Part shown: positions 1 to 5,239 of the stretch, in pieces | Layout: each line of letters starts with the position of its first letter | How positions within the stretch are numbered: the stretch's first letter is position 1 | NCBI GenBank assembly: GCA_900757025.1 | Contig: CAAEMG010000150.1 | Location: 1-7,917, forward strand | Length of the DNA stretch: 7,917 nucleotides | Source of the DNA: Clostridia bacterium | GTDB taxonomy: Bacteria > Bacillota > Clostridia > Lachnospirales > Anaerotignaceae | Reading direction: 5' to 3' | Made by a program: the position numbers and the translations under genes | Notes under the pieces: model-generated | Database searches by the model: none | What the model was told of the DNA's origin: nothing | What the model saw: only the letters and a program-made list of their open reading frames with translations

Positions 1-151
1 CAAGCAGTATATCTGTTTTGGTTTCAACAAAATCTTTGCCTATGCCTTCTGCATAATATTTCTGATTTTCAAACCATAAACCCGTAATGCCTTCGTCATC
101 GGCTGAAAGCAGTATATTTCCGATAGGCGATTTATAATGGGATACATACAT
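1..151 (-). CDS. ogt: Methylated-DNA--protein-cysteine S-methyltransferase, N-terminal part (partial, runs off the left edge)
   Basis: This reading frame is open from the ATG at 149-151 to the window edge and gives 50 residues. It begins MYVSHYKSPIG and continues NILLSADDEGITGLWFEN, then QKYYAEG. That pattern (Y-x-SPIG, a strand LLLSADDEG, then GLWFE-QKY) is typical of the N-terminal domain of Ogt/MGMT proteins, which remove alkyl groups from O6-alkylguanine by transfer to a cysteine. The catalytic PCHR domain lies outside the window and was not seen, so activity is inferred. A GGAG ribosome binding site (162-165) lies 10 nt before the ATG. The gene starts 19 bp after the lepA stop codon with no terminator between, so the two are probably cotranscribed. 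The family call rests only on the N-terminal domain. Confidence 0.75.
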   Translation of the reverse strand, partial: MYVSHYKSPIGNILLSADDEGITGLWFENQKYYAEGIGKDFVETKTDILL

Positions 152-170
152 AATAAATCATCTCCGATTA

Positions 171-1985
171 TTACTCTTCTTCCAGTTTAAGAACACTCAT
201 AAACGCTGCCTGCGGAACTTCTACATTGCCAATTTGACGCATACGTTTTTTGCCTTCCTTCTGTTTTTCAAGAAGTTTTCTCTTTCTGGAAATATCGCCG
301 CCGTAACATTTTGCAAGTACGTCTTTTCTTACGGCGCTAACCGTTGAACGGGCAACTATTTTGCTGCCTATGCTTGCCTGAATAGGAATTTCAAACAAAT
401 GTCTCGGAATTTCTTTTTTAAGCTTTTCGCATATTTTTCTGCCTCTTTCAACAGCACTGTCTTTATGCACTATAAACGAAAGAGCATCAACAATTTCTCT
501 GTTTACAAGTATATCAAGTTTTACAAGGCTGCTTTCCTGATAACCTATAAGGCTGTAATCGAAAGACGCATAACCACGGCTTCTGGATTTAAGCACATCA
601 AAGAAATCATAAATAATTTCGTTAAGCGGCATATGATATATAAGCATAACTCGTGTATCGTCAAGATATTCCATGCTTATATATTCGCCACGTCTTTGCT
701 GGCAAAGCTCCATTATTGCACCAACATAATCTTTAGGAAGTATTATTTCCGCCTTAACAATAGGCTCTTCCATTTTTAATATCTGGCTTGGGTCGGGCAT
801 ATTGCTTGGATTGCTTATTTCAAAATCCGTTCCGTCTGTAAGATAAACTTTATAAATAACGCTTGGTGCTGTTGTTACCAAATCAAGGTTAAACTCTCTT
901 TCAAGTCTTTCCTGAATTATTTCAAGATGAAGAAGACCCAAAAAACCGCATCTGAAACCAAAACCAAGGGCTATTGATGTTTCCGGCTCAAAATAAAGTG
1001 ACGCATCATTAAGCTGAAGTTTTTCAAGAGCATCCCTAAGGTCGGGATATTTTGCACCGTCGGCAGGGAAAATTCCGCAGTAAACCATAGGATTTACTTT
1101 TTTATATCCGGGAAAAGCCTCTGCGGCAGGGTTTTCAAGAGTTGTTACAGTATCGCCTACATGTGTGTCGGCAACATTTTTAATGCTTGCCGTAAAATAT
1201 CCTACATCGCCTGCTTTAAGCTCATCACATGGCAAAAATCTTCCCGGACCGAAATAGCCTACTTCAACAACCTCAAATTCCTTGCCTGTAGCCATCATTT
1301 TAACTTTTGTGCCTTTTTTTACTTTTCCGTCAAAAACACGCATAATAACGATTACGCCTTTGTAAGAATCGTAAACCGAGTCAAAAATAAGAGCCTTTAA
1401 AGGCTTATTTTCATCTCCCGAAGGAGCGGGAATATCTGTTACTATTCTTTCCAGAACTTCTTCTATATTAACTCCGTTTTTAGCGGAAATTCTCGGTGCA
1501 TCTTCGGCAGGTATGCCTATAATGTCCTCTATTTCCTTAACAGCCATTTCCGGATTTGCGCTTGGAAGGTCAATTTTGTTTATAACAGGAAGTATTTCAA
1601 GGTTATTGTCTATGGCAAGATAAACATTTGCCAATGTCTGTGCCTCAACGCCCTGTGCTGCGTCAACTATAAGTATTGCACCTTCACAGGCCGCAAGGCT
1701 TCTTGAAACCTCATAATTAAAGTCTACATGGCCCGGAGTATCAATAAGGTTAAAAACATATTCTTCTCCGTCTAAAGCCTTATAAACAAGTCTTACAGCC
1801 TGAGCCTTAATTGTTATTCCTCTTTCTCTTTCCAAATCCATATTGTCAAGCACCTGCTCCTGCATTTCACGCTCTGTAAGCAGGCCTGTTTTTTGTATTA
1901 ATCTGTCTGCAAGGGTACTTTTGCCGTGGTCTATATGGGCAACAATACAAAAATTACGTATTTTTTTCTGTCTATCCACAGACAT
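171..1985 (-). CDS. lepA: Elongation factor 4 (LepA), ribosome back-translocating GTPase
   Basis: The product is a 604-residue translational GTPase, the usual length for LepA. LepA binds the ribosome in the cytoplasm and is thought to act on stalled or wrongly translocated ribosomes and on 30S assembly. The GTPase motifs are intact: G1 AHIDHGKST at 16-24, G2 GITI at 56-59, G3 DTPGH at 82-86, G4 NKID at 136-139 and G5 SAK at 167-169. EF-G-like domains follow, and the LepA-specific basic C-terminal segment is present (CYGGDISRKRKLLEKQKEGK, about 560-579, then KKRMRQIG). That tail separates it from EF-G and BipA. The ATG at 1983-1985 is only 2 nt from an AGAGGAGG ribosome binding site. A GTG two codons on (1977-1979) has a better 8-nt spacing and would give 602 residues, so the start is uncertain by two residues. 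ogt follows 19 bp downstream. Confidence 0.97.
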   Translation of the reverse strand: MSVDRQKKIRNFCIVAHIDHGKSTLADRLIQKTGLLTEREMQEQVLDNMDLERERGITIKAQAVRLVYKALDGEEYVFNLIDTPGHVDFNYEVSRSLAACEGAILIVDAAQGVEAQTLANVYLAIDNNLEILPVINKIDLPSANPEMAVKEIEDIIGIPAEDAPRISAKNGVNIEEVLERIVTDIPAPSGDENKPLKALIFDSVYDSYKGVIVIMRVFDGKVKKGTKVKMMATGKEFEVVEVGYFGPGRFLPCDELKAGDVGYFTASIKNVADTHVGDTVTTLENPAAEAFPGYKKVNPMVYCGIFPADGAKYPDLRDALEKLQLNDASLYFEPETSIALGFGFRCGFLGLLHLEIIQERLEREFNLDLVTTAPSVIYKVYLTDGTDFEISNPSNMPDPSQILKMEEPIVKAEIILPKDYVGAIMELCQQRRGEYISMEYLDDTRVMLIYHMPLNEIIYDFFDVLKSRSRGYASFDYSLIGYQESSLVKLDILVNREIVDALSFIVHKDSAVERGRKICEKLKKEIPRHLFEIPIQASIGSKIVARSTVSAVRKDVLAKCYGGDISRKRKLLEKQKEGKKRMRQIGNVEVPQAAFMSVLKLEEE

Positions 1986-1987
1986 TG

Positions 1988-1995
1988 CCTCCTCT
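1988..1995 (-). promoter_or_regulatory. Ribosome binding site of lepA
   Basis: AGAGGAGG on the minus strand is a near-complete Shine-Dalgarno sequence. It lies 2 nt before the ATG at 1985 and 8 nt before an in-frame GTG at 1979. The spacing favours the GTG as the actual initiation codon. Confidence 0.7.
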
Positions 1996-2000
1996 TTCTG

Positions 2001-2028
2001 AAATTAAGTATAATTATTCGCTTAATTT
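2001..2028. repeat. 8-bp inverted repeat at the lepA promoter start region
   Basis: AAATTAAG (2001-2008) and CTTAATTT (2021-2028) are perfect inverted copies separated by 12 bp. They overlap the -10 element and the predicted start site. They could form an operator or a weak leader hairpin, but the arms are AT-rich and could arise by chance. Confidence 0.4.
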
Positions 2029-2053
2029 TACCATATATACGGCACATAAACAA
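2025..2053 (-). promoter_or_regulatory. Probable sigma-A promoter of lepA
   Basis: On the minus strand TTGTTT (2048-2053) is followed by a 17-bp spacer and TAAAAT (2025-2030). The -10 is preceded by TGG, giving an extended TGn -10 element that could offset the poor -35. Transcription would begin about 2018, some 32 nt before the lepA ATG. It lies in the 88-bp gap after the Spo0A_C-like gene, where no convincing terminator is seen, so read-through from that gene is also possible. Confidence 0.45.
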
Positions 2054-2073
2054 ATACTTTTTAAAAATACATA

Positions 2074-2439
2074 CTAAAATATGTTTTCGTCGTTTTCTTC
2101 CTCTTCTTTGCCGCCTATTTTGGTGCAATATCTTGCAATGGCATATATAAGCTCTCTTGGGTTTGGTTTTTCATTTAAAGTTTTGCCGAAAATTATATTA
2201 AGATTTTTTCTGTCGCCAAACTCCCATATATCCACTGTTACTCTGGCAATAGACCTGTCGAGAGATTTAACCGTTTTGTATGTACATCTGTCCTGTCGCA
2301 TTTCAGTAAAAATATTTTTAAGAGGAACTTCCTTTGAAATATGCTTTGTTGCTTCATAAACCGCAAAACTAAGCTCTGTATATCCAACCTTACCTCTTCT
2401 GCCGCTTATAGATGTAATAACTTTTTTAATTTTTACCAT
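2074..2439 (-). CDS. Stand-alone Spo0A C-terminal-like DNA-binding protein
   Basis: The product is 121 residues from the ATG at 2437-2439. Residues 18-105 resemble the C-terminal effector domain of Spo0A, the master regulator of sporulation. The matching features, in order, are a GY-x-EL segment (19-23), a helix pair ending in SLDRSIARVTVDIWEFG (59-75) that aligns with the Spo0A recognition-helix region (SRVERAIRHAIEVAW), then IFG (83-85) and KPNPREL (91-97), like the Spo0A LFG and KPTNSEF. No phosphoacceptor receiver domain is present, so activity would not depend on phosphorelay input through this protein. The tail is acidic (KEEEENDEN). A start at 2487 would add 16 residues including CKKC but has no clear ribosome binding site. 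The ATG used here has a moderate site (GAGAG-GTGAT type, 2444-2454). Function as a DNA-binding regulator is inferred from the fold; targets are unknown. Confidence 0.75.
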   Translation of the reverse strand: MVKIKKVITSISGRRGKVGYTELSFAVYEATKHISKEVPLKNIFTEMRQDRCTYKTVKSLDRSIARVTVDIWEFGDRKNLNIIFGKTLNEKPNPRELIYAIARYCTKIGGKEEEENDENIF

Positions 2440-2504
2440 ATTATCACGCTCTCTGGGTATGCGACATTTTTTACACGACCGCCGCATATTTTTTACATCT
2501 AATT

Positions 2505-2533
2505 ATATTAAAATATTTTTCTTTTCTATTCAA
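2505..2533 (-). promoter_or_regulatory. Possible promoter of the Spo0A_C-like gene
   Basis: On the minus strand TTGAAT (2528-2533) is followed by 17 bp and TAATAT (2505-2510). An overlapping perfect TATAAT lies at 2502-2507 but is 20 bp from that -35. Transcription would start near 2495, leaving a leader of about 55 nt. The region is so AT-rich that -10-like sequences are common, so this is tentative. Confidence 0.35.
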
Positions 2534-2867
2534 CACACGCACATTTTAAAGCCGATTTATGTTATTAGTTATATTCACCAAAACGTAAATTGAGTTTTTT
2601 CGCTGTTTAAATTGCATTTGATATACTTTTTTAATAAAATATCTCGAATTCAATTCATTTTATTTCCGTTCACTAAAAAAAGCTGCGTACGTTTCTTTTT
2701 ATATTGTACACCGCAACAGTTGCAAATAGTTGTATTTTTAAAAATACTTTAGTTAATTTCAATTCCGAATTTTTAAATATTAATCAGATTTTTAACCGCT
2801 ATGCTTAATTTATATATGCAATATTTTGATTTTGTTATTCAAACAAACAAATTTATAAAATTTCAAA
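2534..2867. other. AT-rich intergenic region without a recognisable gene
   Basis: The stretch lies between the terminator of the oxidoreductase gene and the promoter of the Spo0A_C-like gene. I see no plausible coding frame on either strand and no tRNA or known RNA fold. A second promoter-like pair on the minus strand, TTGCAA (2720-2725) and TATAAA (2698-2703) with a 16-bp spacer, could start a longer transcript towards the Spo0A_C-like gene. A 16-bp palindrome is listed separately. Very low GC points to regulatory or neutral sequence. Confidence 0.5.
2732..2747. repeat. 16-bp perfect palindrome GTATTTTTAAAAATAC
   Basis: The two 8-bp halves are exact inverted copies with no spacer. It lies just upstream, relative to minus-strand transcription, of a promoter-like pair (2698-2725). 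Thirteen of its bases (TTTTTAAAAATAC) recur between the Spo0A_C-like gene and lepA (2058-2070). It could be a regulator site, though the composition makes chance matches easy. Confidence 0.4.
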
Positions 2868-2916
2868 AAAATAAAAACCGAACATTTTATTTTTAAAAAA
2901 ATTCGGTTTTTATTTT
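2868..2916 (-). terminator. Intrinsic terminator of the FAD-dependent oxidoreductase gene
   Basis: Positions 2868-2882 and 2902-2916 form a 15-bp perfect stem (core AAAACCGAA/TTCGGTTTT) around a 19-nt loop that can itself pair (TTTTT with AAAAA). On the minus strand the stem ends in a T-rich run starting about 5 nt after the oxidoreductase stop codon. The stem is GC-poor but long, and A-runs on both sides could make it work in both directions. Confidence 0.8.
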
Positions 2917-2921
2917 AAATA

Positions 2922-4316
2922 TTATTCTTCGTTAAGTTTTCTTCCCATAAGAACACCCATTACAGATGCCATCATAAGTCCTCTTGTCCATCCGCTGGAA
3001 TCACCAAGGCAATGAAGATTTGTTATATTTGTGTTAAGAGATTCGTCCATTTTAACCTTGTTGCTGTAAAATTTAAGCTCCGGTGAATAAAGAAGAGTTT
3101 CCGTTGACGCAAAGCCCGGAACAACATGGTCTACCGCCTGAATGAAATTTATTATGTTAATCATTGCTCTGTATGGCATTGCGGCTGTTATATCCCCTGC
3201 AACGGCATCTGAAAGAGTCGGTTTAACATTGGAGTGCATAAGTTCCTTCTGCCATGTACGTTTTCCGTCAAGTATATCGCCGTATCTTTGAACAAGTATA
3301 CGTCCCGAACCAAGCATATTTGTAAGCTCACCAACTTTTCTTGCATATTCTATAGGCTGATTAAAAGGCTCTGTAAAGTTATGTGAACACAAAATAGCAA
3401 GGTTTGTGTTGTTTGATTTAAGTTCTTTGTATGAATGTCCGTTTACAACGGCAAGGTCATTGTCGTAGTTTTCCTGACTTACAAAACCTCCGGGGTTCTG
3501 GCAGAATGTACGAACTTTATTTTTAAACGGCTTTGGATAACCTATAAGTTTTGATTCGTAAAGAACATTGTTTACTTCTTCCATAACTTCGTTTCTTACT
3601 TCAACCCTTACGCCTATGTCAACTGTACCGGGCTTATGGGCAACATCATATTTTGCACACATTTTTTCAAGCCAGTCGGCACCTCTTCTGCCGGTAGCTA
3701 TAACCGTTTTTGCCGCAGGAATTTCGTGGCGGTCGCTGCCGTTTTCTTTTTCAATTATAACGCCCTTACATTCAGAACCTTCAAGTATTATATCGTGGCA
3801 CTGATAGCCGAATTTAATTTCAACTCCGTTTTCAAGAAGAAATTTTTCTATTGAAAAATAAATTTCCTGTGCCTTTTCCGTTCCCAAATGTCTTATAGGG
3901 CAGTCAACAAGTTTAAGACCTGCCTGAATTGCTCTTTTTCTTATGTCTTTTACTTCTTTTGTGTGTCCTATACCTTCTATATGTGTATCTGCGCCAAATT
4001 CAAGATATATTTTATCTGTATAATCTATAAGCTGCTGTGCAAATTCTTCGCCTATAAGTTCCGGAAGGTCGCCGCCAACTTCATAGCTTAAAGAAAGTTT
4101 TCCGTCTGAAAAAGCACCGGCACCGGAAAAACCTGTTGTTATGCTGCAAGGCTTGCAGTTTACACATTTGTGTGTAATGCTCTTTGGACATTTTCTATCT
4201 TCAACGGCTTTACCTTTTTCAACCATAAGAATTTTCTTATTGCTTCCTTTTTTAATAAGCTCAAGTGCCGTAAATATACCCGCAGGGCCTGCTCCTATTA
4301 TTACAACATCATACAT
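2922..4316 (-). CDS. FAD-dependent oxidoreductase of the COG2509 type
   Basis: The product has 464 residues from the ATG at 4314-4316. It begins MYDVVIIGAGPAG, a Rossmann dinucleotide-binding motif (GxGPAG at 8-13), followed by an acidic strand end (MVEKGK) that suits FAD binding. A cysteine cluster (C43, C51, C54, C57) precedes GFSGAGAFSDGK (62-73), the signature of the uncharacterised FAD-dependent dehydrogenase family COG2509. ATGRRGADW lies in the middle, and GDSSGWTRGLMMASVMG near the C-terminus matches the second FAD-contact motif. Expected to be a cytosolic flavoprotein; substrate unknown. The start was chosen because AGGAGGT directly abuts an upstream ATG (4320-4322, no spacing) but lies 6 nt from this one. 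It is a single-gene unit with a consensus promoter, a structured leader resembling a purine riboswitch and its own terminator. That leader hints at a link to purine metabolism, which is inference. Confidence 0.85.
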   Translation of the reverse strand: MYDVVIIGAGPAGIFTALELIKKGSNKKILMVEKGKAVEDRKCPKSITHKCVNCKPCSITTGFSGAGAFSDGKLSLSYEVGGDLPELIGEEFAQQLIDYTDKIYLEFGADTHIEGIGHTKEVKDIRKRAIQAGLKLVDCPIRHLGTEKAQEIYFSIEKFLLENGVEIKFGYQCHDIILEGSECKGVIIEKENGSDRHEIPAAKTVIATGRRGADWLEKMCAKYDVAHKPGTVDIGVRVEVRNEVMEEVNNVLYESKLIGYPKPFKNKVRTFCQNPGGFVSQENYDNDLAVVNGHSYKELKSNNTNLAILCSHNFTEPFNQPIEYARKVGELTNMLGSGRILVQRYGDILDGKRTWQKELMHSNVKPTLSDAVAGDITAAMPYRAMINIINFIQAVDHVVPGFASTETLLYSPELKFYSNKVKMDESLNTNITNLHCLGDSSGWTRGLMMASVMGVLMGRKLNEE

Positions 4317-4322
4317 AAACAT

Positions 4323-4329
4323 ACCTCCT
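4323..4329 (-). promoter_or_regulatory. Ribosome binding site of the oxidoreductase gene
   Basis: AGGAGGT on the minus strand is a perfect Shine-Dalgarno sequence. It touches one ATG (4322) and is 6 nt from the next (4316), so the second is the likely start. Confidence 0.8.
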
Positions 4330-4341
4330 GTTTTTACACAT

Positions 4342-4418
4342 AAAAAAACCAACTTATCTATTTTTGATTATACTATGCCACTATCGGCATACATATAGTC
4401 AACTGTTAGGCAGTTGGT
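4342..4418 (-). terminator. Possible conditional terminator in the oxidoreductase leader
   Basis: ACCAACT (4412-4418 on the minus strand, part of J2/3 and P3 of the aptamer) is exactly complementary to AGTTGGT (4348-4354). The last T of that arm begins a run of seven T (4342-4348). Pairing would enclose a second hairpin (4366-4400) and would break the aptamer P3. The run ends about 12 nt before the ribosome binding site. The long loop and 7-bp stem make this a hypothesis about switch control rather than a sure terminator. Confidence 0.4.
4366..4400 (-). ncRNA. Alternative hairpin overlapping aptamer P1 and J3/1
   Basis: TATGCC/GGCATA forms a 6-bp stem with loop GATAGT (4374-4391). It extends, after a 1x2 internal loop, through TATA/TATA and GA/TC to position 4400. 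Forming it would consume the 3' strand of P1 and the GACTAT binding strand, so it excludes the folded aptamer. No U-run follows it directly, so it looks like a switching element and not a terminator by itself. Confidence 0.45.
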
Positions 4419-4454
4419 AGAAACATTCAACCCTATTATGATTTTATATACATA
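4390..4454 (-). ncRNA. Putative divergent purine (guanine-type) riboswitch aptamer
   Basis: In the leader of the oxidoreductase mRNA, minus strand, P1 is TATGTATA (4447-4454) with TATATGTA (4390-4397), 8 bp including two G-U pairs. J1/2 begins TAA as in the family, a short P2 follows, then J2/3 GTTTCTACC (4416-4424), which is the purine riboswitch signature. P3 is CAACTG/CAGTTG (4411-4416 with 4400-4405) with loop CCTAA, and J3/1 is GACTAT (4395-4400). The position equivalent to nucleotide 74 is C (4398), which in the family selects guanine over adenine. GG in loop 2 and CC in loop 3 could make the loop-loop contact. Unusual points are a P2 of about 3-4 pairs with a mismatch and a 5-nt rather than 7-nt L3. 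Class is well suggested by the core; ligand is uncertain. Confidence 0.65.
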
Positions 4455-4467
4455 ATGACTGCATGGC

Positions 4468-4496
4468 ATTATACTATCCGAATATGTAACTGTCAA
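4468..4496 (-). promoter_or_regulatory. Consensus sigma-A promoter of the oxidoreductase gene
   Basis: TTGACA (4491-4496), a 17-bp spacer and TATAAT (4468-4473) on the minus strand match the housekeeping consensus at all twelve positions. An A/T-rich run lies upstream and could serve as an UP element. The start would be near 4461, giving a leader of about 145 nt to the ATG at 4316. A promoter this strong with a long structured leader suggests control after initiation. Confidence 0.9.
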
Positions 4497-4579
4497 GAAT
4501 TTTTTGTATTTATTTTCAACTGTTAATTATTAATTAAAAAGTGCACTCTTTTTCAAGAATGCCTCTTTTAAAAACTTAC

Positions 4580-4720
4580 TTATTCTATTGCGTCAACTGC
4601 TTCCTGAACTGTGGCATATGTATTTTCGCTAACAGTTGCAACAGCTGCCGTCACTGTATTTTGAGGTGTCATATCAAATGCAACGGGTGCTGAAACTGAT
4701 ATGTGTTGTTTTTTACATTT
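4580..4720 (-). pseudogene. Remnant of the C-terminal end of a surface-protein-like gene
   Basis: On the minus strand a frame is open from just after a stop codon (4721-4723) to TAA at 4580-4582. Its convincing part reads ISVSAPVAFDMTPQNTVTAA (from 4702), then VATVSENTYATVQEAVDAIE. The segment N-T-Y-A-T-x-Q-E-A-V-D-A-I resembles a motif that recurs in large secreted and cell-wall proteins of Firmicutes, where a strand leads into a repeat or beta-helix domain. Codon use looks coding, unlike the AT-rich flanks. There is no start codon at its 5' end and no ribosome binding site, and the upstream DNA looks non-coding. It therefore appears to be the leftover end of a deleted gene. A small AAAAAG/CTTTTT hairpin (4536-4553) lies downstream and might be its old terminator. 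The parent family is not certain. Confidence 0.5.
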
Positions 4721-4793
4721 TTAGAATTTTTTGTCTTTATTTATCCTGTTATAAAACCGTATGCTTGCCAGTTTATTCTTTACTTTTTAAAAA

Positions 4794-4833
4794 CAAATAA
4801 GGCAAACCGACGCTTGTCAGTCTGCCTTATTTG
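4794..4833 (-). terminator. Intrinsic terminator of the dctPQM-cupin operon
   Basis: CAAATAAGGCA (4794-4804) and TGCCTTATTTG (4823-4833) form an 11-bp perfect stem. The 18-nt interior contains a further GAC-GCTT-GTC hairpin. On the minus strand the stem ends in TTTG followed by five T. It lies 35 bp after the cupin stop codon, so it ends the transporter operon. Confidence 0.88.
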
Positions 4834-4868
4834 CTGTAATCATTTTTATTGGGAGAATTTATCTTTTT

Positions 4869-5225
4869 TTAAAACTCAGGTGTATATAAAACCAAAACCA
4901 TATATACCAAATCTTTGTCGCTGTCGTTTATTATTTCGTGTCCTTTTCCGCCATAAACAATATTAACGTCTCCGGCGTGCACCGCATATTCTTTTCCGTC
5001 ATCAATAACCTTGCCTGTGCCCTCAAGGAAATAGCAAACTTCCATATCTCCGTTATGCTCGTGATATCCTACCGATGAACCCGGAGGAAGAGTTCCTTTG
5101 GCAAAAAGTCTGCCGTGTTCAAAAAACTCATCTTTGGATATTATGTGCTGAAGACGAAATTCGCCTTCGCCGCCTTTAAAATTTTTGTTTGTCTGAAAAT
5201 TGCATTCGTCTTTTTTTCTAAACAT
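4869..5225 (-). CDS. Small single-domain cupin protein
   Basis: The product has 118 residues and one cupin_2 beta-barrel. Motif 1 is PPGSSVGYHEHNGDMEVCYF (47-66) followed by LEGTG, with the expected metal ligands H55, H57 and E62. Motif 2 is GDVNIVYGGKGHEIIN (85-100) with H96 as the fourth ligand; the usual proline of this motif is replaced by glycine. It is cytosolic, since no signal peptide or membrane segment is seen. Single-domain cupins act as isomerases, epimerases or ligand sensors for sugars, sugar acids and keto acids. The AAGGAG ribosome binding site overlaps the dctM stop codon and the start is 14 bp after that gene, so expression is probably coupled to the transporter. A role in handling the imported acid is inference; the exact reaction cannot be read from sequence. 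Confidence 0.85.
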   Translation of the reverse strand: MFRKKDECNFQTNKNFKGGEGEFRLQHIISKDEFFEHGRLFAKGTLPPGSSVGYHEHNGDMEVCYFLEGTGKVIDDGKEYAVHAGDVNIVYGGKGHEIINDSDKDLVYMVLVLYTPEF

Positions 5226-5239
5226 TTTTTAATGCTCCT

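Noticed and set aside
399..1400. Plus-strand frames opposite lepA
   Set aside because: Composition is that of reversed LepA codons, with no domain or start signal; lepA accounts for the region.
1926..2150. Short frames on both strands spanning the Spo0A_C-like gene end and lepA start
   Set aside because: They cross the lepA promoter gap, consist of low-complexity basic or hydrophobic residues and lack ribosome binding sites.
2440..2487. Upstream start of the Spo0A_C-like gene adding 16 residues with a CKKC motif
   Set aside because: No clear ribosome binding site precedes the ATG at 2487, and the Spo0A-like homology begins only after the second ATG. It cannot be fully excluded.
2454..2650. 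Possible 0A boxes (TGTCGAA-like) upstream of the Spo0A_C-like gene
   Set aside because: Only one-mismatch matches were found (TGTCGCA near 2460-2466 on the minus strand, TCTCGAA near 2642-2648), which is not convincing in sequence of this length.
3568..4398. Plus-strand frames opposite the oxidoreductase and its leader
   Set aside because: They lie antisense to a well-supported gene and, at the right end, run into its riboswitch-like leader. No motif was recognised.
4536..4553. AAAAAG/CTTTTT hairpin as an independent terminator
   Set aside because: Six mostly A-T pairs with a 6-nt loop are too weak to list alone; noted only as a possible relic downstream of the gene remnant.
4703..4966. Plus-strand frame of 87 codons across the operon terminator
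   Set aside because: It reads through the terminator hairpin and into the antisense of the cupin gene; no start signal or motif.
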